A DNA stretch of 64,000 nucleotides from Isoetes taiwanensis. Lineage: Eukaryota > Streptophyta > Lycopodiopsida > Isoetales > Isoetaceae. The notes under the pieces were generated by a model. That model saw nothing but the letters and a program-made list of their open reading frames with translations. It did no database searches and was not told the DNA's origin. The translations under genes and the position numbers were made by a program. Positions 1 to 11,904 of the stretch are shown in pieces; position 1 is the first letter of the stretch; each line of letters starts with the position of its first letter. Where the stretch lies: positions 126,001 to 190,000 of the forward strand of contig JAJEKV010000418.1 of NCBI GenBank assembly GCA_021234155.1. Direction: 5' to 3'.

Positions 1-848
1 TCATATAACAAAATCGATAAGGCACCGTGTCCTTGATACCTAGGGGTTGTATGTTAAGAAGGCCTTTTGCACCCTCTCTAGCTTATCGTGTGTTCTTAAG
101 CAATTTCTTTGGACCAGACCTCTACCCCATACAACAATACCGTTCAACGAGTGCTCAAGCAGTGTGCTCTACGTGCCCCAAATACATAGGTCTATTTCAG
201 AGTGCCTATTCTCAAGATAGCATCTGGGGAAAAACTTCCTCATTCCGCTGTTGACCTGCCTTTCCCACACTATCATCCCATAACATGCTAGCGCAAAAGT
301 CAATTCCCGGATACTTGAAGTGTCTCATATAAACATCCACCTTTCGCCCCTCCTCCTCGTAATGTAGATCCGGGATATCATGTCGCGAGGAGAGGACCGC
401 CAGAGTTTAGTTTTCTCGCGCAGTTCACCGCCATTCCAGTTTGTGTCACAGAACCTACTAAGAGCGCCCAAATGCCGCCGCATACTTGGTCTGTATGGGA
501 TAGCAAGTCTTACATCGCCCGCGATAGAGCAATTGCCCGACATCAGATGCTCGTAGTCGGGCCACCCCCATGTTCTTTTACATCCGTGTCTCCAACTTGT
601 CAATGTAGAGACCAAAGAGTTGGAGATAATCGGACATCCCTGTTTAACCCCTATGGTGCTAGCAACTCACGACCGATGCGTGCAATGCAAAGATATATCC
701 CATCATAGAGTCTATAGATGACATTTTGTAAGTCCCGTGGGGCATGCAAATTACCGCAAATGCCGCCACAACAGGTCCCGAGGACCGTATCATATGCCGC
801 CTTGAAATCTACTAAAAACAAGCGACAAAGGTGAAAAGATCGGGCCAA
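1..848 (-). mobile_element. Degraded LINE (non-LTR retrotransposon) ORF2 fragment, RT domain and C-terminal part
   Basis: Read on the minus strand, pieces of a LINE reverse transcriptase lie in order but in shifting frames. They are a block like LFLVDFKAAYDTV (RT motif A, about 790-830), GVKQGCP (about 630-650) followed in another frame by LFGLYIDKLETRM (about 575-615), then RRHLGALSRFCDTN (about 430-475). Near 1-330 come fragments such as WDDSVGK and DKLERVQKAFLTYN, typical of the region after RT. The YxDD catalytic box is degraded: a GDV stands where ADD is expected (about 510-525). Several stops and frameshifts are present, so the copy is dead. The 3' end lies beyond the left edge of the window. 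The family assignment to a LINE is firm; the clade is not determined. Confidence 0.85.
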
Positions 849-1799
849 GCCACATCTCTTTCATTTTATTTTCCCCACGCATCTGCAGGGTCTGATGAGA
901 TCAGTGTTACAATATTGCAAAAGACATATAATGGCAGTACCTCTGCACTGTTTATACCAGCAAGAATTGCATATGGAGACGTGAATCTCAATAGAAAAGG
1001 AAGAAATGTTGATGCTGCAATTCAATAAAGAATGCCTAGAAACAAACAGTACAAGAAAGGATAGACATTTTAACCATCTAAATACCTGCATCATATGCAA
1101 CAATCCAAATGCTAGCAACATGGTCTAGCACATAATTATCAAGGGTCATTTTCCTTTGCAGAAACACAGAGGATGTCCTTTGCTCACATGCGCTCACGGC
1201 CTTGTTCAACCATGTAGAGGAACGAGATTACCATTCTTAAATATATTTGGAAAGTACAAAAGCACTTTTAGTTATTGTTATCCCATGGCACTATGTTCTT
1301 CAAGATGACATTCAGATATGCATTATGTGTAACCTATCTTGCCTTCCATAGACCGATTGGTCTCCGTGGACGATAAAAGTACCTTCCTTCCTTCCTTCCA
1401 AGAAATGACATATAGCAAGAATTTCAAGATAGACGTCCAGTTAATATTCAATGAAATGATATTTGCAATGCATCAACAAACTTACCAATCGAAAATTGCT
1501 GAAGAGGGCTCTGAAGTAGCTAGATTTCTCGGTCAACCTGGATAGGGAGATGTTAAAATTCAACGTAAAGACAACAACAACGCCGTGAGCAACGCATGTG
1601 AACTCACATCTTTGAATTCGAGTCCTCAAATTACGCGATTTTATTTCGCGGCAACACAATAAGTCGACGGTCCCGGGCCTCGGATGCATGGCCTCGACAT
1701 CTATGTTATGTTATTGAAAACAGGCTTTCTTGCAAATCCTGTTGCCAGGCAAAATGCATGAACTCGACCCATTCTTGAAGCTTTTCTCAAGACTCGCCT
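849..1799. other. Intergenic stretch without a recognisable gene
   Basis: AT-rich sequence with short ORFs only and no protein motif on either strand. It contains a short TTCC run at about 1381-1400, of the same kind that ends the LINE tail module near 9345. I see nothing else that can be supported. Confidence 0.6.
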
Positions 1800-1809
1800 C
1801 CGCTTTTTA

Positions 1810-2110
1810 GGAACCCAAAGTAAGAATAGAATAGAATAGAATAGATTTTACCGCCCACTTGAGACCAATTGGCCTATGGGACCCAAACAAAAAAAAGGCA
1901 AGTGATATCGTGGGGATTAAAAAACCCCTCGGGGAAGGGTTTTCGAGGGAAAAACCTTAGCGCAAGAATAAGTATACCGGCATCATGCATAAATTGTATA
2001 GGGCGGTTCGCAATCTGGCCCCGTAGGACACAAATGAGTCCGTGCATCCATAACCTCCTGGAGGTATGACCCCAACAAAACCCACCACGCCCAGAGCCAA
2101 AGATCAAGAA
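1810..2110 (-). mobile_element. LINE-like 3' tail module ending in a TTCTA microsatellite
   Basis: On the minus strand this reads as a GTGGGTTTTG-containing segment, then AGGTTTTTCCC, then an AAAACCC/GGGTTTT hairpin (about 1915-1960). It ends with TCATAGGCC-like and AAGTGGGCGGTAAAAT motifs running into (TTCTA)n at 1825-1845. The same ordered motifs occur at 9160-9361 (plus, ending in TTCC repeats) and partly at 57250-57420 (minus). A shared 3' segment ending in a variable microsatellite is typical of non-LTR retrotransposon tails. No coding sequence was recognised here. Confidence 0.5.
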
Positions 2111-2590
2111 TGTAAAAATTGAGAAGGAAATGGGCTTAGCGGCTGGCGCACGGAATGGATGTGACAATCGTTAGTTGGTTTCCCAAGTGCACCTTCAACA
2201 ACAATGGCGCACCCCCAGTTTACACCGGATAGCAAGTTTGAAGCAATCATTAGCATATTCTTGGCATATACTGGCATATACCTAGAATATGCCATAAACC
2301 CACATGGACGAGGGCTTGCCCCCCTAGGGGCAACCCAAAAAAATAAAACAACCGACTACCTATCACATGTAAAACTTCCAAAAGGTAAGACTTTGAGAAT
2401 ATTATATGGAATATATTACGGATTATGAATTTTAGAATCTTAATCTAAAAACTGGTTTCCGATGTGGCAATGCTCAAATTCCTGCTTCAGAGTGGACCCG
2501 CCACTCCCGTATCCTGGCTGGATCTGGCTGTGTAGAACATGGGTCTTATACAAGGCCAAGTAATAGAGGCACAAACAAGGTTTTCAGGCT

Positions 2591-5500
2591 ATGGAGGCTT
2601 TTGATACATGGCTTGCTTGGGCCAATGCCATCTGTTGCAGCCCAGTCGCCATTGCTTTTCAAATCCAGGTACTTTTAGCTTCGCACCTTACTCTTTTCCT
2701 CATCTTCAAGGTTTTGCTTAATATAAGTTGTACCGTTGAAATGGAGTATGACACTCCAAAGTGGGTCCTTACTAATGGGTATTTACTAACATCTTAGGTA
2801 ATCAGTCTCTCAGATCCATGTTTAATTTAATGCATATGTTGTTATCTACATTCGTCAATTTCTGGCTCTCTAACAGAATGATAGGTAGGCAGACATTGAC
2901 ACTCATCTAAGTATCATTCGTAGGAGAATGCATAATCAGCAAGAACTTGAATACAGTATTGGGTTACACTACTGGGATAAATTCTTGGAGTGAGGTGCTT
3001 ATAACTTGCTTTCCTTCTTCACAGGGCTGCGTAATATATTTAGTGCTTGCAGCCGGATGGGCCTATGCTTCAGCAATTCGGGTAAATAAGCTCTTCCTAA
3101 CTTTCATAGTTCAGATGGTATAAGCTACTTAGATAATGCATATATGGATACAACCACAATCTATTGCCCTCATTAATGGCATATACACTAAAATTTGTTA
3201 ACTTCCGAAATCATTCAGGAGAAGAACTAAAAAAGGAGGGAGGATGCAGAAAGGAGAGGGAATAGTTTGGCATTCTTGTATTCAGATGTGATGAAACTAG
3301 AGCATTCAGTACAGCAGAGACTGCCGTGTATGTCTCTGTCGTGGATGCCACTAAAAGGATGTGGGGAACATAATCTGAGCAATTGGCAGAGTCAGGTAAA
3401 GTGAACCTTTCACGTCCTGCTTTGTGGCTACTCAAGTGTTGTATTTTATATTTATACAATACACTTGTGCTTTTTATAGATAATATCTCTTTATGGGGGT
3501 CCTTTAGAGTTCATTTTGTGGTGGAAAGCAAAGATGATCCAGCATATCTAGCAATATCACAACTGTTACTAGAGCTAGAGGTATAATGCCTTCTACTTTG
3601 AGTGACTTACGATGATTGCTTGTGTCTGTGACTGATATGTAACGTATCATCTTACCCCTAGAGTAATCAATGATCGTGGAATGCTTCTCACCCTGCTTAT
3701 CCCTTGGGTTTGATGAAATCTCTCATTACCTCTCAACAGAGAAAAGAATCCATAGATGATAAAAGTAGTTGAAACTATATTATTGGCAGATAAGAGCACA
3801 GTGGTCTGCTTTAATGCTGTAGCATCAGCACCCTCAAGAATGTTTTCTGACTTCACTTCTTCAACGAAGACGCATAACGATGATGTGTATATAGTATCAA
3901 CAATGACAATTTGGTATTTGTATTCATAATCCAGGGACAGGTCCATGCAAAAGTCATAGTAGTGGCGGGATGTCAATAACCTGCAGCCAGAAAATTCACA
4001 ATCAGCTGGTTAGTGTTCTTATTACTATGCTAAAGTCCCTCTTTGGCACGTTGTTCATTTGAATATCTTTATGTTTATGCCAACCTGCTTACATTGACAT
4101 GCAGGCAGGAGTTAGTGCAATGAACGAAAATACCAAATATGTCCTTTTCTTGGATGATGATGTGCGTCTTCACCCTGGGACTATCGGTGCACTCGTTGAA
4201 AACATGGAGAAAAATCCTGAGGTTTGTTTTTATCTAACATGATTAGTTATCTTTGAAGATGAGGTTTTGGTTGAATCTTATGTGATCTTCTCTGAATGCT
4301 TCTTTTCTTCTGCAGAGCTTCGTACTTACAGGATATCCTTTTGATATTCCATCGGGAAGCTTGGGAAGCTACTGCATTTATGAGTATCACATGGTACAGT
4401 ATATGGCTAAGGATTTGATGTTCAAATTAAAATCAGCAAGCTGCATTTGTTGTGCCAATTTCAACCCAAAGAAACTCTATAAACTATTCGGCTTCACAAT
4501 TACTTTCAGCTCTTCTACATAAACTGTCAGGAATGGCAATGAAATATTGCTGAAAATGATATTTGTTTCTGTTTTTGTCAAGACATTTAATTTTTTCAGT
4601 TACTTATTATACACATAATATACTTGCCTCTTATTATGTTTTTACCACACCTTGCAGCCTTGTTCAATTGGTTTTGCAACTGGTGGACGAACATTTTTTC
4701 TATGGGGAGGATGCATGATGGTAAATTGTTTTCTCGATTAAGAAGTTAGGAACCTTTGAAGTTCATACAGGGCATGCCATGTCTCATGATGAATCTGTGC
4801 CTTGTTTAGATGCATGCAAATGATTTCCGGACAGATCGTTATGGCATGGTTACTGGATTACGGGAAGGGGGCTATTCCGATGACATGACACTTGCTGCAG
4901 TTGCTGGTGTTTATTCTCTTAACCATTATGTAAAATTTCTCTTCCATTTTCAATTCCTGCTGAAAAGGGGTGCTTGTGTCGATGATTGACCTGGCAGTTT
5001 GCCACATTTATAATCTCGTGCCAATGTAGAGTCCCAATTTGATCTGAAATAATTTATCCAAAGCCATCATTTTATTTGCTCAAGTTACTTGTTCCTTTTC
5101 TGTTAAACATTTACAAACTAATGAAGACCCCAAAGCGGCAAATTAATAAGAAAAGGGAATATAGCCATATTTAGCAGGAATGTAGTTTCAATCGTGCATA
5201 GAGAAATGCTTCTCATCATTTGTCAATAAGTTCCCTTTCATGGCTGCAGGTGCCAATGCCCGGATTATAAGTTCCCACCCATGGCTGTCTTTTTCCATCC
5301 ATTAGAAACAGATTTGAGCTTTTCCAGGTGAGGCAAAGTTTTTTAGTTCTCAATGTATGCATTGGTGTTATTAGCATTCCAAGATTTCTATAGTTTTTCT
5401 CCTTGATCTAGGTATTGGAACTACTTGAGGAAGCAAACATTTGTATTGGAGTCATACAACACAAGAGTAAATTGGCTCATGAACCGAGCACTATTCTTTT

Positions 5501-6143
5501 TCCCACTGCTGGTTGTCATGGGGCTTCAGATATTACCGTGATTTGATGACTATTGTACACTTGGTCGTTATATTCAGACAAGTCTTGATGGTTCCTTCCA
5601 CTGAGATAGCATCCAGTAGAGCTGGTGTGTTCTTATGTTGAAGTAAAATCTCCTCAAGGATCTGCTAATTCAAATTAGAACATGTTGCAGGGATATATCT
5701 GAGTTCAAGCGTTATTATTTGCAGTGTGATTGAGTCCCTATCTCTGCAACGGCTTTCCAGCATTGTGATAAGGCTTTGCAATGTTTTTATCGCCTGAAGC
5801 ACCACCCGTTTCTATTACGTCTTACAACTGGGCACTAGTAAGTACACGACGTTATACATAATCATTTGTAAGCAAATATTGACGACTCAACATGCTGGTC
5901 TGCTCCTGCAGGTCTTCATTGCAATGGTTGTGGACAATTTTCTCTATCCGGTATCTGCAATATATTCACACATTGTTCAATATATTGACTGGGCAGGAAG
6001 TGCGCTATCATTTAAGCAACGGAAAGGTTTTAAGGTCAGCACTATTTTTTTATTTTCTTAGCTGCGTTATGCAATTAATTAATTAACGCATTTTCACTTC
6101 CAGATTGAGAGACCAAGGACATTAAAGCATGGTGCATCCTGGG
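2591..6143 (+). CDS. GCS: Ceramide glucosyltransferase (glucosylceramide synthase, GT21 family), ~14 exons, with several one-base frame breaks
   Basis: The product transfers glucose from UDP-glucose to ceramide to make glucosylceramide, in ER/Golgi membranes. Exons inferred from GT/AG sites and protein similarity: 2591-2668, 3025-3081, ~3219-3395, 3480-3580, 3935-4008, 4105-4221, 4316-4393, 4658-4720, 4810-4906, 5250-5327, 5412-5624, 5691-5837, 5912-6034, 6104-~6143. Visible motifs include MPLKG and GEHNL (exon 3), HFVVES (exon 4, D1 region), CSQKIHNQL (exon 5), LFLDDDVRLHPG (exon 6, DxD-type), GGRTFFLWGGCMM (exon 8), YSDDMTLAA (exon 9, D3), and RYWNYLRKQTFVLESY (exons 10-11), which fits the Q/RxxRW-type motif. 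The hydrophobic C-terminal part follows, with SPEAP, TSYNWAL and DNFLYP. The start is the ATG at 2591, opening the hydrophobic N-terminus; exon 1 ends CAG/GTACTT. One-base breaks lie near 3265, 3335, 3509, 3970, 5277, 5540, 5784-5788 (T run), 5998 and 6030. The 5' border of exon 3 and the exact 3' end are uncertain. Identity is near certain; intactness is not. Confidence 0.9.
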
Positions 6144-6503
6144 GTAAAGATACGAGATTTTTTTTAATCAGTTACCATTCTGGACTTCAATATGCAAAAC
6201 ATACATTCATTATAACAAAAAGTCAGCACAATAGTATGTTGTCAAAAACCCCAAGTTGTTGATTGGGATGGACGGAATTGTACTCGTCAAGTACAAAATA
6301 ACTTATTCTTTGCTCTCTGATTCGTTATTACCACAAGGTTCCCATAAAAGTCCCTTCTCATCAAGTCATATTCCATCTGCATAACTACCATAGTTATATA
6401 TATATTTATAATAAAAATGAGTCGCCTTCTATTAAAAAGGAGCCCTAGGTTGATTCCGATAGTTACTGGCAAGGGAACAACATAGTTAAAACGGGCAAAA
6501 TGT
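6144..6503. other. Short intergenic gap between two convergent genes
   Basis: About 360 bp lie between the end of the glucosyltransferase coding region (plus) and the SnRK1 gamma stop (minus). The sequence is AT-rich, with a TATATATATTTATAAT stretch near 6398. It presumably holds both 3' UTRs. An additional small last exon of the glucosyltransferase could fall here, because a GTAAAG donor-like site sits at 6144. Confidence 0.5.
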
Positions 6504-8839
6504 TTACTCATTTGACGCTTGAGAAGATTGTAATGCACTGTCAAAGAATCCACTCCAAGGCATAGGTGGCTCTACTAATGGAGGTGCAAATTGATTAATT
6601 ATATCACGTAAAGTAACCACCCCAGTAATGGTAAGCTTGTCATCAATAACAAGCTCCTGTCTTCTTGCCCCAAGGAGTTTCTCCATTGTACATTTTAGCG
6701 TCTCCTCGGATGAACTTGTTACAGGATCCTGACATTTTAGGTAATGCAATGTTGCCCACACTCAAGGAGGCTGCAGATACATATGCCCCGAAACTGTCCT
6801 CCCAACTAGATTTACCAGTTGTTGAACCGTGCATTCATCAGCCTTCATAAAAATCTTCAACTGTAAGAACACTGGAGAAAAAATCTGGCTTGTAAGGCGG
6901 GGCAACAACTGCCACAACTTAAGATAGAAGGAAAATAATACTAGATAATCTACATACCTCAAGTTGATGAAACAACTCTGGAATGTCAAGAAGAAGATGC
7001 ACATCCATATTATGGACATTTCCAAGGATCCTCCTTGTTCTTTCGATCAATTACTGGAACTGCACTGATACGGTGCTTCCCACAAGCATCTCATAGCATC
7101 AGACACAACATCATCCCCAAAGATAGAAACTATATTTAATGCACTTTGATCTCTTACGAATCTGTAAAAAACCATCCACAAGATCTTTGACATTAAAAAT
7201 CCAAACTATCTAGCACAAATGCAATAATCAAGGAATAAGATAGATAGAACTTTATAATACCCCTCTGGAAACAAGATCGCTTAAAAGGGTTGGAATTTGA
7301 CAAACTCAAGGAAACTAAGCAATCTTGACATCGGGGGTCATTTCAGAGTGCCATCAGGCAAAATGAAGTAGTGAAGTACCGAATGAGCCTTTCCACTTTA
7401 ATGTGGCAAAAGAAGCAAATTGAATTGGCCACGACCAATAGTTTACAGCCAAAACATGATATATTTCCTTCAAGTACTTGTATATTAAGTTAACACACAG
7501 AGAATCAATCCGCTGCATAGATTAAATAACCTGTTTGCCATACATCTTCACAAAGGACAAAGGACAACTGATGCTTATGGCACAGGAAATTATGTCAGGC
7601 CTTCATATCAAGGCCCCAAATGAAATGTAAATCCATTCTTTTTAACACTATAAAAAGTTGTGACCTGAAATTCCAATTTTTGTCAGCAATCAGATCAAAC
7701 CATTCCAACCCAGTGCATTGAAGAAGCAATCCAACTGCCACATTCTGCAGCATATGGCTGTAAGATGGCATATCCTCCTTTGATCATTTTATAGAATAAG
7801 AATACCAATCATACCTGCGTTATAAACCCTTTCACTGTTTGGTCTCCTGAGTCAACTACTGGAGCAGCCTTAAGTCTATGCTTGAGGAGGATAAGCATTA
7901 TTTGTAACAAAGAATCCTCATAATGAATAGGAAGAAATGGTCCCCATCTGAAAGAATTGTGCCAAGGTCCCTACCTGCTGCCCAACAACTATGGCTCTGT
8001 TATCCTGATCAATGTATCGTGACAATCCCTATTTTTATGCTGATATAAATTCTCTACCTTTTGCAAGTTTAACACTATCAATGGACTGAAGCAATCTGAA
8101 AAATCTTTTAGCATGTTCTCATTGCCATTGATTTGCTGCCCCTTCATTCTCTGCTGGCGGTAAACTGGAATCAGCAATAGCTACACCACGAGCTTCAGCT
8201 TGTGCTTCTATATTATCAAATTCCTGATACAAATTTAAGCAGTTTAAGAATACAAGTTTACTCTGACAGAGATAAGCAACTAGATGAATAAATGGTTACC
8301 TGCAAGGCCCATAAAATCATGGCAACAAAATCAACTATTCCAATATATTTGTCCACTAGAGGCGAATCTTCTGGCATATGATCATCAAGGACAGGTGCAC
8401 CCAACACCTTCTGTTGATATAAGAAGGTAATAGCATACCCCATTGTATCACTAGATTTGAGTTCGACAACTTGAAGCAAGCAACAAGATCTTAGACCAAT
8501 TAGAATAGATAGGAGAAATTGCACATGTCCTACCTTTATCATTATGAATGCCAGGAACAGACGCCAGAGAAATGTGATCAAGAAATACTTTGAGAGCTTG
8601 GGTGGTTCAATGGTTTGCCGCTTTGCTTCCTCGTTATGTTCAGCTTGTTCCGAATCTTTGAGGGTGTTGATGACAGCTTCCTTCTTCTCTTGCAGGCTTT
8701 CACCGGCGGAAATACAATTCTGGAGCACCTTGGCGTCCATTTGTTGGGCACAAAGTGGATGTTTGAGACCTAAAAAAACAGAATTGAAGAATTGCTTGCC
8801 ACGTAAATCGACAATATCATTCGTCAACTCTGTGTTCAT
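6504..8839 (-). CDS. KING1: SnRK1 kinase gamma regulatory subunit, four CBS repeats (KING1/SNF4-like), 7 exons
   Basis: This is the adenylate/energy-sensing type regulatory subunit of the plant SNF1-related kinase complex. Minus-strand exons, high to low: 8839-8534, 8469-8300, 8223-8058, 7974-7815, 7744-7665, 7161-6958, 6860-6504. Exon 1 starts at ATG 8839 and ends in a FLDHISLASVPG-like block in a second frame. Exon 2 is an intact CBS1 segment (VVELKSSDTMG, KVLGAPVLDD, DKYIGIVDF). Exon 4 gives CBS2 (GPFLPIHYEDSLL, KAAPVVDSG), exon 5 ECAG-like LLLQCTGLEWF, exon 6 CBS3 (VSIFGDDVVSDAMRCLW, then RISAVPVIDRK and NVHNMDVHLLLDIPELF in other frames). Exon 7 gives CBS4 (KLTITGVVTLRDIINQF) and the end GFFDSAL; the stop is at 6504. 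Frame breaks occur in exons 1, 3 (A run 8099-8103), 4, 6 and 7, yet all splice sites are canonical. It is convergent with the glucosyltransferase gene. Family assignment is strong; intactness is open. Confidence 0.87.
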
Positions 8840-8902
8840 GCATTTAACACAACACGTGTTCGTCTACTTTTGTCTTTAGGGAAAATACTAAAAATCCCAG
8901 GT

Positions 8903-9692
8903 TTGAAAATTGAAGGTCTGCCCTTTTTTTTGGAAAAAGCGTGAAATACCCTTTAAGTTTTGCTAAAATTGATAAAATGCCTAGTTTTGGGGGGTATTTT
9001 ATGAAATGATCATAACTTTTTGTGATGATCAAATGGGAAAAGTCTTTCGGATCTTGTAAGGAGGATGAGATCTTGGGGTACATCGGTTACTTGCATCACC
9101 TATGGTAAGCGGGGGTGAGCTTACATCCTGATTTATTGGATTAGACTTGCTCTTACGGGGCATGGTATTTGAGAGCCCTCTTGCTAGGGTTTTTCCTCCC
9201 AAGTGGGGTTTTTTCATCCGTTGTAGGGTTCTGCTGTACAGTTACATTGTTTGTTTTTGGTGTTGGGTTTTTTGGCTTTTTGCTCTTTCTGCGTGTGTAG
9301 TCTCATAGGCCTCGGCCAGGTGGGCGTTAAAATAAACTTCCTTCCTTCCTTCCTTCCTTTCCATCAAAGGTAATATCATATAACCTAGGGAGTCTTAAAT
9401 CACAAGTTATGGTATTTTTAATACACAAAGAAAATTGTAGAAATTCCGAGGAGGAATTTCTGAGACCATAACTTGAGATTTTAAGAACCGATTCAAGAGA
9501 TCTTAACTTTATGGAAAGATCTCATCCTTTACAATATATCTGAAGACACATTCTCATTTAGATTAGCTCAAAGTTTTACGGTCATTTCCATAAAGATACC
9601 CTAAAACTAGGGCGTTTGTCAATTTTAGCAAAACATAAAGGGTATTTCGAAGTTTTCCCTTTTTTTAAGGCCACACTAAAATTGGACTTTCA
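8903..9692. mobile_element. Foldback/MITE-like element with ~155-bp inverted arms
   Basis: The sequence at about 8919-9075 reappears as reverse complement at about 9520-9673. Shared blocks include GAAATACCCTTTA, TTTTGCTAAAATTGA, CCTAGTTTT and AGGATGAGATC. Identity is roughly 70% by eye. Inside, a second inverted pair occurs (AAGTTATGGT near 9402 and ACCATAACTT near 9466), and the stem GAAATTCC/GGAATTTC lies near 9440-9460. No transposase is present. The structure fits a non-autonomous DNA element. The left arm starts about 65 bp upstream of the SnRK1 gamma start codon. Exact termini and a target-site duplication were not resolved. Confidence 0.65.
9160..9361 (+). mobile_element. LINE-like 3' tail module with (TTCC)n end, nested in the foldback element
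   Basis: It contains GCTAGGGTTTTTCC, GTGGGGTTTTTTCAT, CTCATAGGCC and GGTGGGCGTTAAAATAAA in order, followed by five TTCC units at 9340-9360. The order matches the minus-strand copy at 1810-2110. It sits between the inverted arms of the foldback element and so probably inserted into it. It has no coding capacity. Confidence 0.55.
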
Positions 9693-9796
9693 AATTACAT
9701 GCATAATTTGCTTAATTTCCCCCCCCCCCTCCCCATAAAAAAACTTAAAAGTAACAATGCATATGCAATATTTATAGCACATAAAGATCCAGTTCT

Positions 9797-9925
9797 TAAA
9801 AGGGTTCTATGAGGCCAATTAATATGGCTCATATTTATAGTGGGGGTTCTATGAGGCCAATTAATATGGCTCACATTTATAGTGGGCAAATAGAATGCCA
9901 ACTCGAGACATGCCAACTCGAGTAT
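9797..9925 (+). repeat. Two short tandem duplications (about 43 bp and about 16 bp)
   Basis: The unit starting GGGTTCTATGAGGCCAATT occurs twice back to back (about 9800-9843 and 9844-9886), differing at one base. Directly after it ATGCCAACTCGAG is repeated with a 3-base spacer (9893-9921). A C run lies just upstream at 9720-9730. Confidence 0.8.
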
Positions 9926-11904
9926 GGATACTTTGATGTCGCATGGACGTCAACCTTTGTGTCAACTATGTCACAACTACATACATAAAAAAAATGACAC
10001 AATGGCATCATTTATGTCAATCGTATGACATGTAAATTATCAAGCTTATATCAAAGTTATTTAATAATTGCGTTGCATTTTGTATCATATCGGGCCTCGA
10101 CTATGCGACTAAATTGTGATCTTGTTTGACATCCTTATCCTTCTTATGTCGACATCATTTGCATCATATTTGTGGCACTCTTGTAAGATGCTTTTATTGT
10201 GCAATTATAACAATCTTTATTTTATTTTTATAACATGATTAGGAACTTTAGTTATATAATTATGACAGATTCGTTTTTATTTTGTAGTATTTTGTAAAAC
10301 AAAAATTGTCTCTTTTGTGGCATCTCTATGTCTCTATTTCATGGGCACCATAGTTGTCGACTTTGTATTGAATTATTCTTTGTAGCAATTCTCCTTCAAG
10401 TTTTGTCAAGTCCATAACTACATCATGCATAATAAACAAGAAAAGAAAAACTGAAAAAAGTAGGATTGCACAAAAAATGATAAGAAGCTTTTTTAACAAT
10501 ATGAAAAGTTACTACAAACGCATGCCCCGCCAGGGCCTTATTTCTTGTTTACTTCCCATCTCACAAGTCGTTACTAATGTTCTAAAACCATTTTCACGCA
10601 ACTTCACTTTTCTTGCTTGATATACAATCACGTGCCTCTTAGCCTTTGCAGTTGGTCTTTTCCATATAGGAAAGCTGCCTTGCAAAAGTAACCTGAAATG
10701 ATGTGATCATTCAGTGCTTCCGTATCAATTGAATGATAATAATTGAATGCCAACATGGCCTTTTTATATCTAAAATGCAAAATTTTCGGAATCGGACGGT
10801 CCAATATTTAAGCGACATCAAAGCACTTAATAAACAAAAGTGCTCGATATTCACTCTGCCAAAATCCAAAGATGATACATGAATTCTATGGCAAGTCGCG
10901 GATGCCAAGATTTGAGCGATCTAAAGGCAACCAATACATACAAAAATGCACCAAGTTATGTGCCAAGAACAAATTTCTATGAGTGGCCAGAGGAAACAGA
11001 ACAAATTCATACCTTAGCACCATTGTTCGGCTACTTGGTCACGAAATTCCAAGCAATGGGCATGAAGTTCATATCCACCATTTGCCAAACAAGTGTCCAA
11101 AATTTCAATGGGCACGCAAAATCCATCTACCCTTATAATCTATCTAACATCTTAAAAGAAAATAGGATATGCAAAATCATGCTTATAAAGTCCTCGGCTA
11201 TCCTCCTAACACCAAAAAAAAAAAAAAGATGATGCATGTCCACTTTTAGCTAATGACGCAAAATATTGCCCTGATATATCCCGCGACTTTAAATGGATGT
11301 ACATGGGTTTGCGAAATTTTTGTTTATAAGTTCAGATACTGATGTCTTCTGCTCAAGCAGTGTTTTTAGAAAGTTCAATGCTATTAGTGTGGAACCTCCA
11401 TGTTGTGTAAATTGAGGATCGTCACCAATTAACATACATAGACATCTCCATTTTCTAACATGAAGAAAATGGGCTGCCCATAAAAGCATAAGGTAAGATC
11501 CGAGAATGTCTAAAGGAAATCACAATAGTTGAACAACATTATGTTCTTTTCTTTAAGTAACAGACTTAAAAAACTCATAAATAGACTTTACCATATGGAT
11601 TCTAAGAAAATAAGGTGATTTGCTTTTTTTTTTTTTGGGGGGATGGATCAAGGTTTCTACCCAAAAATGGTAACACATAATAAAATGAAATGCATTTCTA
11701 AAATATCTCTTCTACCTTACTCATAAGCAATGGCAGAAGAGGTAAGGAATACACATTGTTACATGCTCAAGATCACAAGTGTTATCTTCTAATGGTTTTT
11801 CCCTTGTGGACAAAGCTAATTGTGCATTTACCATCGATAAGGCTGTTAAGAGAACCTGCTTGCTCAGCAGAAATTTGTTTTGCTAGTTCGTTCATTAGGC
11901 CTCA
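9926..11904. other. Gene-poor AT-rich stretch
   Basis: No recognisable protein or RNA gene was found on either strand. An open frame at 10879-11232 runs into a 14-base A run (11214-11227) and matches no family I know. A 16-base T run lies at 11621-11636. I see nothing further that I can support. Confidence 0.55.

Noticed and set aside
2591-6143. Calling the glucosyltransferase a processed pseudogene
   Set aside because: It keeps about 13 introns with canonical splice sites, so it did not arise by retroposition.
10879-11232. 117-codon frame ending in a Lys run
   Set aside because: The end is an A-run artefact, no similarity was recognised and the base composition is that of the surroundings.
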